The notes: a model not told the origin generated them from the letters alone. Positions 1 to 9,310 are shown, numbered from the stretch's first letter. The stretch is DNA of 64,000 nucleotides from Streptomyces sp. NRRL F-5122 (GCF_001507435.1 NZ_LMWH01000281.1:1-64000); one strand, 5' to 3'. A program made the numbers and translations.

Positions 1-199
1 GGAGCACGGCGCCGCCGATGTCGGTGAACGGGACGTACACGCCGCTGAGGGTGAGCGCCTCGGAGTAGGTGATCAGGTGGGCGAACCACAGGCGCAGGGT
101 GGCGGGATCGTCGAAGATCCTCTCGAAGACGGGGCGGAGCGCGTCCAGGTCGAGCAGGGTCTCGTTGACGTCGAACACGACGATCGGTCGCTCACGCAT
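1..199 (-). CDS. Haloacid dehalogenase, type II (HAD superfamily), N-terminal part, cut by window edge
   Basis: The start codon is the ATG at 199-197 and the frame runs off the left edge, so only about 66 residues are visible. Near the N-terminus the protein reads IVVFDVNETLLDLDAL, the HAD motif I of type II haloacid dehalogenases: the first Asp is the nucleophile, and the usual second Asp position is Asn, as is typical of this subfamily. Family members hydrolyse 2-haloalkanoic acids or related small substrates in the cytoplasm. Motifs II-IV lie outside the window, so the substrate cannot be judged. Upstream (200-498) is gene-free and the next gene is on the same strand 300 bp away, so this gene probably has its own promoter. 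Confidence 0.85.
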   Translation of the reverse strand, partial: MRERPIVVFDVNETLLDLDALRPVFERIFDDPATLRLWFAHLITYSEALTLSGVYVPFTDIGGAVL

Positions 200-498
200 C
201 ACACGCCTTTCGTTGCAGCCACAGGCCATCAAAGGCAAGGGGAGTGTGGAACCGCCACGGCACCGGCCTCTTCCTCGGGCAGCGCCATCCCGCCACCGCA
301 AGGAAGGTGTCCCAGCCGGGCGGCCGCCGCATCGGACCCAGCGACCGCATCCATCGGACGCAGGTCCTCGATGGACCGTATGGCCCACAGACCGGGCGGG
401 GCAGACGGCCCGAAGCCGGCCGCGGGCGGGCGGGCCCCTGGCGCCCGCGGGGCTTCACGACGGCCGCCGAGCACAACTCCGGGCCGCCCCTTCCCCGT
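200..498. other. Intergenic, no gene supported
   Basis: About 300 bases between the start of the dehalogenase and the end of the 499-978 gene. All six frames give arginine/proline-rich translations typical of non-coding GC-rich DNA, and I see no recognisable protein. It should hold the dehalogenase promoter. Confidence 0.5.
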
Positions 499-978
499 CT
501 AGTCCCGCATGATGCGGGACAGCCACGGCGTCAGCCGTATCATCCCCGGCACCAACTCCTGGTAGGTCTCGTCGCCGGGCAGCGGCACCACGAGCCGCAG
601 GCCGGGAGGAAACACCCGGCCCTTGGTGTAGGCGAGGCCGCCGTAGACGGACCTGAGGAACGCGGGGACCGAGTCGCGCGGCACGTCGTGGAAGTCCACC
701 CCGTCCACGGTGATCTTCGCGTCGTCCTCCGGGAACAGGTGCACGCTCACCGACGGCGCCCCCCCGAGCTCCACGAACGCCTCGTGCGGCAGTGAGCCGT
801 CGGCGTCGAGTACGGCGAAGACGCCGGCCGACGTGCGCCGCGAGGTCTGGTCCGCGCCGATGTCGTCGGTGACCGACACCTCCAGCGCGTACTCCTTCGC
901 GATCGCGCGGACCGCGGTGACGGCCGCCTCGGTGGTCGGCAGATGCGCGTTCTCCATGACCTCGATCATGCCCGACAC
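499..978 (-). CDS. Hypothetical protein, 159 aa
   Basis: I do not recognise a named family. The translation has the balanced composition of a real soluble protein, with acidic stretches such as DDIGADQTS and a hydrophobic C-terminal third; there is no signal peptide or membrane segment. Start choice is uncertain between MSGMIEVMENAH and the internal MIEVMENAH four codons later. It is transcribed away from the secreted-protein gene at 1378, leaving about 400 bases that must hold both promoters. Function unknown. Confidence 0.7.
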   Translation of the reverse strand: MSGMIEVMENAHLPTTEAAVTAVRAIAKEYALEVSVTDDIGADQTSRRTSAGVFAVLDADGSLPHEAFVELGGAPSVSVHLFPEDDAKITVDGVDFHDVPRDSVPAFLRSVYGGLAYTKGRVFPPGLRLVVPLPGDETYQELVPGMIRLTPWLSRIMRD

Positions 979-1377
979 CGGCCCCGGCGCGCCCTGTTGA
1001 GAACGAACCCAACTCTGCGACGCGGGAGGGATGTTGCGGCCGCCCCGGATGCCGGCAGGGGCGTACGGAGGAGCGCGGCGCGCACCTGAAGGCGCCGTCT
1101 CCCGTGGGCGGCGGCCGGGTCGCCCTGCTCGCGTGACGGGTGTTTGTGCTGGTGGGGGCCTTGCCCGAGGGGAGGGGGAGTGGGTCGTGCAGCGGATGTG
1201 GTCTGCGCTACAACCATCCGGCGGCCCGCGCGGTCTTACCTGATGACCGATACGCGTGGACAGTGCTCTTCACGGGGTGTGAAGGCTTTCACGGTGGTTT
1301 GCCGTGCCTTGTGTGCTGTCCGGCGTGCCTGATCGTCACCAGCGACACCGTCATTTGGAGCAAGGGGGAACTTTCTC
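979..1377. other. Divergent intergenic region, presumed promoters
   Basis: No coding frame is convincing here. It separates two divergent genes, and the last bases carry a purine-rich ribosome binding site (AAGGGGGAA) for the gene at 1378. I do not see a clear operator palindrome. Confidence 0.4.
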
Positions 1378-1905
1378 ATGCGTGCTCGCAGCATCCTGGT
1401 CGTCGCGGCGGCCTCCGCCGCCGCACTGATCCCGGCGGCCTCCGCCGTCGCGGGGACGGGCCCGGCCCCGGCACCCGCCAAGCAGCACCTCACGGCCCGT
1501 TCCACCGCCCCGTCGGAGGCGGGCAACCCGCTCACCGCCACCGCGCAGGCCGCGGGCGTGTGCGCGGACGCCTACCAGATCGGCGCCACCGCCTACATCA
1601 ACCGGGCCGGCGCCCACGTCGCGTCCGTCAAGCAGTTCTACTCGCCCTCCTGCAAGCGCAACTACGGCTACGTGTGGGTGTGGCAGAGCTTCCGCAGCAA
1701 GATCAAGGACTACGACGTCAGCGCCGGCGTCTACAGCTACTCCCGCGACCAGGTCGTCGGCCAGGACTGGTGGAACGCCACCAACGGCCAGGAGTTCTGG
1801 TCGCTGCCGGCGGCCACGGTGAGCGAGTGCACCGCGGCGATCGGCACCCTGCGCGCTCCCGGTGACCCGGTGGCCGGGCAGGCCGTCACGGCCAAGCGCT
1901 GCTGA
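1378..1905 (+). CDS. Small secreted protein with four cysteines, 175 aa
   Basis: A classic Sec signal peptide is visible: MRARS, a run of Ala/Val/Leu to about residue 25, then a likely signal peptidase site after AVA. The mature part has four Cys (in VCADAY, SPSCKR, SECTAA and the final KRC), likely two disulfides, and many aromatic residues (YGYVWVWQSF). It is probably an extracellular protein. The start is supported by AAGGGGGAA about 7 bases upstream. A strong hairpin follows the stop at 1924-1959. I do not recognise the family and assign no activity. Confidence 0.75.
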   Translation: MRARSILVVAAASAAALIPAASAVAGTGPAPAPAKQHLTARSTAPSEAGNPLTATAQAAGVCADAYQIGATAYINRAGAHVASVKQFYSPSCKRNYGYVWVWQSFRSKIKDYDVSAGVYSYSRDQVVGQDWWNATNGQEFWSLPAATVSECTAAIGTLRAPGDPVAGQAVTAKRC

Positions 1906-1923
1906 AAAAGGCGTCACCCCTGC

Positions 1924-1959
1924 CCGGGGTCCGGCCGGCGCGCGGCGGCCGGACCCCGG
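1924..1959. terminator. Bidirectional terminator hairpin
   Basis: Perfect 14-bp stem (CCGGGGTCCGGCCG / CGGCCGGACCCCGG) with an 8-base loop, lying 19 bases after the stop at 1905 and 36 bases before the stop of the convergent NHL gene. It can serve both genes. Confidence 0.8.
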
Positions 1960-1994
1960 CACGGTCCGCTCCCGGAGGGGAGAACGGGCTGCGT

Positions 1995-3479
1995 TCATGC
2001 CTGTGCGGTGACCCGCAGGACGGCCTGGCTGCCCTCCACGATGTACAGGTCGCCGCTGCGGCGGTCGACGGCCACGTCGAACGGTCCGGCGAGGGTGGCC
2101 GTCAGGGCGGGGCCGCCGTCGCGGCCGGTGGTGCCGAACGAGCCGCTGCCGGCCACGGTCGTGATGCGGCCGCCCTGCACACGGCGGACGACGTTGTTCA
2201 GGGTGTCCGCGATGTACAGGGTGCCGGCGTCGTCGATGTCGATGCCGTGCGGTGTGTTGAGCGGGGCGGCCGCCCCGCCGTCGCCGGGCCGGCCGGGGGT
2301 GCCGGTGCCGGCGACGGTGCGGATCCGCCCGTCCGCTGCGATGCACCGGATGCGATGGTTGTAGGTGTCGGCGACATACAGGGTGCCGGAGGCATCGACG
2401 GCTATCCCGCAGGGATGGTTCAACTGGGCCCACTCCGCGCGGATGCCGTCGCCGTTGTAGCCGGCGGTGCCGGTGCCGGCGAGGGTCCGGATGGTCCCGT
2501 CGCCCGAGATCATCCGGATGCGGTTGTTGTAGGTGTCGGCGACATACAGGATGCCGGCGCCGTCCACCGCGAGGGCGTGCGGATGGTGGAGCGAGGCGTG
2601 TACGGCAGGGGTGCGGTCGCCGCTGTATCCGGCCCGGCCGTCACCGGCGACCTCGACGAGCACGCCCGCCTGATCGACCCTGCGGATGCGGTTGTTGTAG
2701 GTGTCGGCGATGTAGACGGTGCCGTGCGCGTCCACCGCCACACCGTGGGGGTGGTTGAGGTGCGAGCGGGCCGCGGGCAGGCCGTTGTCGTAGCCGATGC
2801 TGTTCATGACCCCGGCGACCTGTTCGGTGGCGCCGGTGACCTGGTGCTGGCGCACGACGGCGTCGAAGACGGTGACGTCGAGGGCCGGCTGCGCGGACGG
2901 GGTGCGGATCTGGAACTGGCAGGCGGCGCCGGACACCGTCGTGGTCAGCGCGAGGGTCTGCGGTGAGTCGGTCAGCACCACGGGCGCGGTGCGGACGTCT
3001 TCGGCGCCGTTGTAGAAGTCGAGATACACGGTGCCCGACCCGCGCACGCTGACACAGCAGTCGAGGCGCGCGCCGGCGAGCACGCTCGGCACCGCGTACA
3101 GCCAGGTGTTCGCTGCCACGTCGGTGCCCGTCCAGCGGACGGCGCTGCGCCCGTCCACGGTGGCCGGCTCGAGCAGCAGGCGGGCCGGGCCGGTCGCGGA
3201 GGTGGCCTTCCAGGCCAGTGTGCCGGTGGGCGCGCCGAATCCGCCGGCGAGTTCCTGATCGCTCCACGAGGACGGCGCCGCTATCCGCCCGACGACGCCG
3301 GCGGTACTCGCCGCAACGTAGATTCGGCCGGCCGCATCGACGGCGGTGCCGTGGTTGTCCCCGAGGACGCTCTTGCCGCCGGCGATCGGCACGGCCTGCC
3401 GCAGGTCGAGGCCGGCCGCCGGGCCGCCGAAGCCGCGGCGGTCGGTGCCGTCGCCGGCGATGGTGCTGATCGTCGCCAC
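1995..3479 (-). CDS. NHL-repeat beta-propeller protein, 494 aa
   Basis: The C-terminal half holds at least four NHL repeats of the form HPHGVAVD...YIADTYNNRIRRVD followed by a VAGDGRAGYSGDG linker (roughly residues 240-480), which fold into a beta-propeller. Residues about 75-235 look like a beta-sandwich or carbohydrate-binding-like domain (TWLYAVPSVL, YLDFYNGAEDV). An incomplete first repeat, STIAGDGTDRRGFGG, is at the N-terminus. No signal peptide is seen. The gene starts 37 bases after the TAT-exported nucleotidase on the same strand, so the two are likely co-transcribed. NHL propellers usually bind proteins or ligands; no catalytic residues can be assigned. Confidence 0.85.
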   Translation of the reverse strand: MATISTIAGDGTDRRGFGGPAAGLDLRQAVPIAGGKSVLGDNHGTAVDAAGRIYVAASTAGVVGRIAAPSSWSDQELAGGFGAPTGTLAWKATSATGPARLLLEPATVDGRSAVRWTGTDVAANTWLYAVPSVLAGARLDCCVSVRGSGTVYLDFYNGAEDVRTAPVVLTDSPQTLALTTTVSGAACQFQIRTPSAQPALDVTVFDAVVRQHQVTGATEQVAGVMNSIGYDNGLPAARSHLNHPHGVAVDAHGTVYIADTYNNRIRRVDQAGVLVEVAGDGRAGYSGDRTPAVHASLHHPHALAVDGAGILYVADTYNNRIRMISGDGTIRTLAGTGTAGYNGDGIRAEWAQLNHPCGIAVDASGTLYVADTYNHRIRCIAADGRIRTVAGTGTPGRPGDGGAAAPLNTPHGIDIDDAGTLYIADTLNNVVRRVQGGRITTVAGSGSFGTTGRDGGPALTATLAGPFDVAVDRRSGDLYIVEGSQAVLRVTAQA

Positions 3480-3516
3480 GTCTGCCCTTCCCTCCCTGTG
3501 CCCGTCCCGGTGCGTC

Positions 3517-5364
3517 TCAGCCGCTTTGGCCGACGGCGGTGACGCGGGTCAGCGGCAGCGGGGCGATGACCTGACGCTGTCTCAGGTAGCGGATGAAGCC
3601 CTCGCGGTCGCGGTCGCCGCGGACCGGGTCGGTGAAGGAGGTGAACGCGCTCGTGCCGTCCGCGCCGATCAGCGTGTAGCTCAGGCCGGCCAGCCGGTAG
3701 CTGCGCCCGGCATCCAGCACGGTGTCGTCGATGAACACCGCCTGCGGGTCTATCCGGGAGCCGGGCGGCTTGCCCAAATCGACGCTGTAGCGCACGTTGT
3801 GCGAGACGGCCAGCGGCGCGAAGGCGATGGTGCCGCCTTGCCGGGCCGTCCACTGGCCCTCCAGTGCGGCGTGGACGGCGGCCCCGGTGACGGTGACGGT
3901 CAGTACGACGGCGCCGTAGCCGAACGCGTTCCACGCCTCGCCGAAGAGCACGACACCGTCCTCGCCGCCCGGCACATCGCCTTGCGCCCAGGTGAGTCCG
4001 TCGCCGCCCAGTGCTGCCGATCCCGTGGCCGGGGCGGTCGCGAAGAGTGCGAGGTCGGCGCGGGAGCCGTCCTGGTTGGCCAGCCAGTACACCGCGTCGG
4101 CGGCGAGGTCGCCCATCGTGCTTTCGCCCAGCGCGTTGGCGGTGCGGGAGAAGCCGGCGCTCTGCCGGGCCACGGGCTGCGCGTAGCGCCGGGTGGCCTG
4201 ATCGACCCAGTAGTCGGCGATGGCCTGGATCTCCGGGTCGGGCGGCACGTCGTGCGTGGTCGGGTGGTTGACCGAGGTGGTCAGCTCGCGCACCACCTCA
4301 CCGGTGCGCGGGTCCAACCGCAGCACGATCTCGCTGATCAGCTGTCCGTGGCAGCCCGCCTCGACCACCGGCCGGGGCCGGCCGAGCGGGTCGGGCAGCA
4401 TGCCGTTGAACGCCGCGTGCCAGTGCCCGGTGACGATGGCCGCGATGTCGGGGGAGGCCTGGGCGGCGAGCTGGAAGCAGAACCCCGTCGGGTCGCTCAG
4501 GCCGTTGAAGTCCGTCCCCGCGGCGCCCCCGTCGTGCATGCTGACGACGATCGCGTTCACGCCCCTGGCTTTGAGTTCGGCTGCGTAGGTGTTGACGGTG
4601 GCGATCTGGTCGAGCTCGCCGAGACCGGGCTGGTACGACGTCGAACCGGTCACCGTCCCCAGCACGGTCAGGTGGATGAATCCCACCGGCAGCCTGCGCC
4701 CCTTGCCCGCGTCGACCCACACGATCGAGTACGGCGGCACGATCGACAGTCCCGAATCCGCGTACACGATGTTGGACGTGTAGAAGGGGAAGTTCGCGCC
4801 GCTGAATCTTTTGCCGGTGGAGTCGGTGAAAGAGCCGTCGAGTCCGGGAACGCCGTAAGGCTTGCCCTTCTCGATGTGGTCGATCAGGTATTCGGGGAAG
4901 CGCTGGTCGAGTTCGTGGTTTCCGACCGTGCTGAACTGCAGGCCGAGCTTGTTCAGCACTTCCACCGTCGGCTCGTTGGCGAGCGAGTCCGCCTCGAAGG
5001 TCCAGCCGGAGAAGTTGTCCCCGGACGCGAAGAAGATCGAGTTCTTCCGCCCGGCCCGCAGCCTCTTCAGATGCGCCGCCAGATATCCGGCACCGCCCAC
5101 CACGACCTGGTCCCCGGCATGGTCGGTCAGGACGTTGTAGCCGCCGACCTCCGCCGGCTGGAGGTAGCCGTGCAGGTCGGTGATGTTGAGCAGCTGCACC
5201 TCGACATGGCGGTCCGGATTCGGCTCGATCGCGTTCGCCGACGCGTACGCGTGCTGACCGACACCGGCCCATCCCGGTGCCCCGACCAGCGCAGAGGCAA
5301 TCGCCCCGGTGCCGGCGCGAAGAAAATTGCGCCGCCCGATGTTGTCACCCTGGGACATGCTCAC
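3517..5364 (-). CDS. TAT-exported 5'-nucleotidase / metallophosphoesterase (UshA-like), 615 aa
   Basis: The N-terminus has a twin-arginine signal (RRNFLRAG at residues 11-18, followed by a hydrophobic stretch to about 35), so the protein is exported folded. The calcineurin-like metallophosphoesterase motifs are present in order: ITDLHG (D63, H65), SGDNFSG (D116, N117), VGNHELDQ (N149, H150) and GHWHAAFN near residue 330. The C-terminal 5'-nucleotidase domain follows (ADAVYWLANQDGSRADLALF and later). The expected reaction is hydrolysis of extracellular nucleotides to nucleosides and phosphate for salvage. It is first in a likely two-gene transcript with the NHL protein. Confidence 0.9.
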   Translation of the reverse strand: MSMSQGDNIGRRNFLRAGTGAIASALVGAPGWAGVGQHAYASANAIEPNPDRHVEVQLLNITDLHGYLQPAEVGGYNVLTDHAGDQVVVGGAGYLAAHLKRLRAGRKNSIFFASGDNFSGWTFEADSLANEPTVEVLNKLGLQFSTVGNHELDQRFPEYLIDHIEKGKPYGVPGLDGSFTDSTGKRFSGANFPFYTSNIVYADSGLSIVPPYSIVWVDAGKGRRLPVGFIHLTVLGTVTGSTSYQPGLGELDQIATVNTYAAELKARGVNAIVVSMHDGGAAGTDFNGLSDPTGFCFQLAAQASPDIAAIVTGHWHAAFNGMLPDPLGRPRPVVEAGCHGQLISEIVLRLDPRTGEVVRELTTSVNHPTTHDVPPDPEIQAIADYWVDQATRRYAQPVARQSAGFSRTANALGESTMGDLAADAVYWLANQDGSRADLALFATAPATGSAALGGDGLTWAQGDVPGGEDGVVLFGEAWNAFGYGAVVLTVTVTGAAVHAALEGQWTARQGGTIAFAPLAVSHNVRYSVDLGKPPGSRIDPQAVFIDDTVLDAGRSYRLAGLSYTLIGADGTSAFTSFTDPVRGDRDREGFIRYLRQRQVIAPLPLTRVTAVGQSG

Positions 5365-6004
5365 CGAACTTCCCGTCCGACACGATCAGTGCCGGAAGGG
5401 AAGTTATCCACGCAACGGGACAGGCGAATGAATGCCCAGTGGGTTCCCGATGCACGCATCATGGTCCGCACCGAATGCCCGGGTGAACGGGACGGTGCCG
5501 GCGGGGTGTTGCCACGTAAAGAGCCGAAAACGTCGGTGAACTCTTCCGGCCGTGGGCGACGTTCCGGTCGGCTTTCGCCGAAAGCCGTGGCCGCCCCTTT
5601 TCCCTCCGCGGGTGGTCTCGGCGCTTCCCGGGCCAGGACGACCGCGCGCACCGGCTACCGGAATTCGGGCATACAGCAGGCGCGTGCAGTCCGTGCCGGC
5701 GAGGACACCGGTGACCGCACCGGGGCGCCGCCCGCCACCGACCGCCCGCGACGCAGGCGATCAGGCTTCGTGACGGAGGCGGAGCCCGCCTGGCGACGGC
5801 GGCCCCTCACAGTCCGGAACCGAGCCGCCACAGACCGTGCGTGCCCGGGCCCCTGACTATGCCCCTGTCCTCGGTTCCCGCGCCCTCTTGGCGCCGGAAG
5901 CGCCCACCGTTGTGCCGTCCCGGTCCCGACGCGCTCCGATGTCGCCGCTGCCCGCCCCGGAGGACACTGGTGGCGTACCGAGCTCTGAGGCGAGCCGAAA
6001 GCTG
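5365..6004. other. Divergent intergenic region, no gene supported
   Basis: About 640 bases between the divergent nucleotidase and signalling-protein genes. Part of it (5837-6004) can be read as an N-terminal extension of the downstream gene, but that extension shows no domain. The rest is arginine-rich in every frame. Confidence 0.4.
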
Positions 6005-8404
6005 ATGACTATGGGTGCATCTCATGCCACCGAGCGCGGCGGCCACCCCAAGGTGGCCCACCCAGAAGACCCGGCGGCCCACATCATCGTCGACGACAGG
6101 GGCACGGTGGCCGGATGGAGTTCCGCCGCCCAACGGCTCCTGGGCTACCCCGTCCACGCGATGCTGGGACGCCCGGTAACGGACCTGCTGGCCGATACCG
6201 GGCCCCCGACCGACCCGCGCCCCGCCGATGACGCCTTCGCGGTGCGGCTGCGGCGCGCCGATGGCGCCGTTGTCTCCTGCCAGGTGGGCATCCGCCCCGA
6301 ACGCGCCGGGCAGGCGGGAACGAGGTGGCAGGTGACGCTCGCCTGCGCGCAGGAGGAAAACCCGACCGCCGCACTCGACCACGCCCTGCTGGACACCCTC
6401 TTCACGGCCTCACCCGTAGGCCTGTACCTCCTGGACCCCGAGCTGCGGATCATCCGCTTCAACCCCGCGGCCGAAGGCATGGAGAACACCTCGATGGCAG
6501 AAGCCGTCGGCCGGCGCCCCACCGAGGTATGGCCGGACTTCGCGGTGGAGATGGTGGAACGAATCATGGAGCAGGTCCGTGCGACCCGGCAGTCGGCGAT
6601 CGCCGTCGAAAAGCGGATGTACCCCCCGGGAGACCCCGACCACGAGCATGTCTACTCGGCCTCCGTCTTCCCGCTGGAGGACCGTCACGGCCGGCTGCTG
6701 GGCATTGCGGACGCCACCGTCGACGTCACCGCCCGCCACCTGGCCAAGGAGCGGCTGAACGTGCTGGCCCTGGCCGGTACCCGGATCGGGGCGACCCTCG
6801 ACGTCCTCGACACCGCCTGCGGACTGGCGGAGGTGTCCGTGCCGGGGCTGGCCGACGGCATGGCGGTGGAAGTGCTGGAGTCGGTCCTGGCCGGAGAAGA
6901 CCTCGTCCCCGGCCCCGTACAACCCGACACCGTGCTGCGCCGCGCGATCGTCCGCATGCGGGACGAGGAGAATCCTGCAACGGTCGGCGACCCGGAGGGC
7001 AGGGTGAGTGCCGCCGAGGCCCTCGCCGACTTCCAGCCGCGCATCCTCGACCCGCTCAGCGCTGTCGGGCGCCGGGCCATGGCCGGCCTGCCGACCCACC
7101 GCGATGAGCCGCACTCTCTGATGGTGGTCCCTCTTGTCGCGCAGGACCGGGCTCTGGGACTTGCCACGTTCTGCCGCTGGGGAGCACGCCGGCCCTTCGA
7201 ACAAGACGACCTGACCCTGGCCGCAGAACTCGCCCAGCGCACCGCGGCATGTCTCGACAACGCCCGCCGCTACTTGCGTGAACGCAATTCTGTTGCCGCA
7301 CTGCAGCACGCTTTGCGCCCGGGCGGCCTGCTCCCCGAACACACCATGGACGTGGCCCATGCCTACGTGCAGGCAGGTTCCGGCGGCGACTGGGTCGATG
7401 CCGTCCCCCTCTCCGGCGCCCGCGTGGCCCTCGTCGCCGGCCGCGCGCCAGGCCACGGCCTGCAGACCGCCGCAGCCGCAGGACGGCTGCGCGCCGCGGT
7501 CCACACGCTGTCGGACATGGACCTGCAGCCGGACGAACTCCTCGCCCGACTCGACGACCTGGCACGCCGGCTCAGCAAGGAAGACGGCCACAACACCCCA
7601 CGGCCGATCCCGGACAGCGACGCCAGAGAGGCCGGCGCGACCTGCCTCTACCTGATCTACGACCCGGTATCGCTGCGCTGCTCCATGGCCAGCGCCGGCC
7701 ACCCCTGGCCCGTGATCGTGCACCCCGACGGCACCACCGTCACCCTGGACCACCCCATCTGCGCCCCCCTGTGCTACTCCGACGGGCCGTTCGAAAAGAT
7801 CGACATCGACCTCCCCGAACACTCGATGCTCGCCCTCTACACCCCCGGCCTGTTCCAGGAACAGTCCGAAGTCCAGGCCCGCGAGCACATAGCCGACCTC
7901 CTCACCGGCTACACCGGAACCGTGCGCCAGGCGTGCAGCATGCTCACCCAGGCACTCGTCCCACCGCACCCCCACGAAGACGCCGCCGTCAAGGTCGCCC
8001 GCACCCACTCCCTCAGCCCCGCACGCGTCGTGTCCTGGGACCTGCCCAGCGACCCCTCCGTGGTCTCCACCGCCCGCTCCCTGGTCACCGAGCAGCTCAC
8101 GAGCTGGGACATGAGCGAGACGACCTTCACCACCGAACTCATCGCCAGCGAACTGGTCACCAACGCCATCCGCTACGCCAAACCCCCCGTCCGCCTCCGC
8201 CTTATCCGCGGCCACGTCCTGACATGCGAAGTCTCCGACGGCAGCAGCACCTCCCCCCGGCTGCGCCACGCCCGCACCACCGACGAAGGCGGCCGCGGAC
8301 TGCTCCTGGCCGCCCGCCTCTCCGAACGCTGGGGCACCCGCTACACCGACGACGGCAAAACCGTTTGGGTCGAACAGAGCATCCCCGAACTCGCGACCGC
8401 ATAA
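6005..8404 (+). CDS. PAS-PAS-GAF-PP2C (SpoIIE)-HATPase signalling protein, about 799 aa
   Basis: Domains in order: PAS at about 25-120 (HIIVDDRGTVAGW), second PAS at 125-245 (SPVGLYLLDPELRIIRFNPA), GAF at about 250-430, SpoIIE-type PP2C at 440-660 and an RsbW-type ATPase at about 690-795 (ELIASELVTNAIRY, EVSDGSS, DEGGRGL). Such proteins dephosphorylate or phosphorylate anti-sigma-factor antagonists in partner-switching pathways. GGDWVDAVPL is kept near residue 459, but the metal motif normally GDVxGHG reads AGRAPGHG, so a metal-binding Asp is replaced by Arg and phosphatase activity is doubtful. Starts at 5837 and 5939 are also possible; 6005 (MTMGASH) was chosen because the first PAS begins soon after it. 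Confidence 0.88.
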   Translation: MTMGASHATERGGHPKVAHPEDPAAHIIVDDRGTVAGWSSAAQRLLGYPVHAMLGRPVTDLLADTGPPTDPRPADDAFAVRLRRADGAVVSCQVGIRPERAGQAGTRWQVTLACAQEENPTAALDHALLDTLFTASPVGLYLLDPELRIIRFNPAAEGMENTSMAEAVGRRPTEVWPDFAVEMVERIMEQVRATRQSAIAVEKRMYPPGDPDHEHVYSASVFPLEDRHGRLLGIADATVDVTARHLAKERLNVLALAGTRIGATLDVLDTACGLAEVSVPGLADGMAVEVLESVLAGEDLVPGPVQPDTVLRRAIVRMRDEENPATVGDPEGRVSAAEALADFQPRILDPLSAVGRRAMAGLPTHRDEPHSLMVVPLVAQDRALGLATFCRWGARRPFEQDDLTLAAELAQRTAACLDNARRYLRERNSVAALQHALRPGGLLPEHTMDVAHAYVQAGSGGDWVDAVPLSGARVALVAGRAPGHGLQTAAAAGRLRAAVHTLSDMDLQPDELLARLDDLARRLSKEDGHNTPRPIPDSDAREAGATCLYLIYDPVSLRCSMASAGHPWPVIVHPDGTTVTLDHPICAPLCYSDGPFEKIDIDLPEHSMLALYTPGLFQEQSEVQAREHIADLLTGYTGTVRQACSMLTQALVPPHPHEDAAVKVARTHSLSPARVVSWDLPSDPSVVSTARSLVTEQLTSWDMSETTFTTELIASELVTNAIRYAKPPVRLRLIRGHVLTCEVSDGSSTSPRLRHARTTDEGGRGLLLAARLSERWGTRYTDDGKTVWVEQSIPELATA

Positions 8405-8564
8405 GGACGCGTGGAAGGCCGCCGGCTGCGCTGGAACACGCAGTGTCCACACAGCTCAGGTGTCGTCTCAGCCGGTGTAACGGCGGTGGCGGACGAGGGC
8501 ACCCTGCGATGCCGCGGCGAAGGCTGCCGACCTGGCGCTCCAAGTCGGCCCCGCGGGCGGCAGC

Positions 8565-9107
8565 CTAGACCTTCGCGTCCGGCTCCCATTCCTGGGCCAG
8601 GAGCCCGAGCAGCACCTCATCCAGGAACTCGCCCATCACCCAGGCCGAGGAGCGCAGCACACCCTCACGGACGAAGCCGTTGCGCTCGGCGGAACGCAGC
8701 ATCGCGGCATTGTCCGACAACGTCTCGATCTGCAGTCGCTGCAAGCCGCGCACGACGAAACCGTAGTGGCACAGCACCGCGACCACGTCGGTGCCGTACC
8801 CCTTGCCGCGCGAGGACGGCAGCAGCCCCAACCCGATGTGCGCGGACCGGTTGTGATTGTCGATGCCCCACAGCGTCGCGGTTCCGACCAATGCGCCGCG
8901 ATCCAGCTCCACCACAGAGAACGGGACGTGCCCCTGTTCCTTGTCGTCCACCACGAGCCGCGAGTCCTTCGATCCGGGCGTGATCGGCCGCCACGGCCCG
9001 CTTTCGGCCCGGGAGGAGTTGACCACGTCATCGTAGAGCTCGGTCCGCAGGACCGGGATGTCGTCCTCATGCCGGGCCCTCAGCCCGACCTTGCTGCCCC
9101 TTAGCAT
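8565..9107 (-). CDS. GNAT N-acetyltransferase, RimJ/RimL type, 180 aa
   Basis: RimJ/RimL-like acetyltransferase: the N-terminus VGLRARHEDDIPVLRTELYDD matches the start of the family, and the acetyl-CoA motif A is visible as IGLGLLPSSRGKGYGTDVV near residues 95-113, followed by LQIETLSDNAAMLRSAERNGFVREG. It should transfer acetyl from acetyl-CoA to an amino group of a protein or small molecule; the substrate is unknown. Convergent with the signalling gene to the left (160-base gap). It reads away from the decayed MDMPI remnant upstream. Confidence 0.88.
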   Translation of the reverse strand: MLRGSKVGLRARHEDDIPVLRTELYDDVVNSSRAESGPWRPITPGSKDSRLVVDDKEQGHVPFSVVELDRGALVGTATLWGIDNHNRSAHIGLGLLPSSRGKGYGTDVVAVLCHYGFVVRGLQRLQIETLSDNAAMLRSAERNGFVREGVLRSSAWVMGEFLDEVLLGLLAQEWEPDAKV

Positions 9108-9117
9108 GCAGGCTTCC

Positions 9118-9310
9118 TATCCGACCGGTCCGGCCGGCGGCAAACCAATACTGATGCGAGCCGCCGCACCCCTTCGCACGAGATGCCCTCACCCTTCGCC
9201 TTGAATCCCCGAGTTGACCTCGAGCGGCGCGGCGATCCCCACGGCCCGCTCGTAGTGTTCCAGCACAGGGACAGGTTCCTGCTCAGAGTCAGGTCCCTCC
9301 ATTGGAGCCG
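9118..9310 (-). pseudogene. Remnant of an MDMPI-domain protein (frameshifted)
   Basis: The frame translating VPVLEHYERAVGIAAPLE then VNSGI stops at about 9195, and continues in another frame as AKGEGISCEGVRRLA. Joined, this matches the intact MDMPI-type protein at 53973-54608, which has IPLLEHYARAAWVDEPLD, then NTGIRARGEQIASEGVQPLL. Only about 60 residues are left and the N-terminus and C-terminus are gone. It sits between two intact genes. The assignment rests on visible similarity to the paralogue in this window. Confidence 0.5.

Noticed and set aside
3346..5856. 836-aa open frame on the plus strand
   Set aside because: It is the antisense shadow of the nucleotidase gene; its translation has no domain, while the minus strand carries clear metallophosphoesterase motifs.
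6410..8452. 680-aa open frame on the minus strand
   Set aside because: Antisense shadow of the PAS-GAF-PP2C protein.
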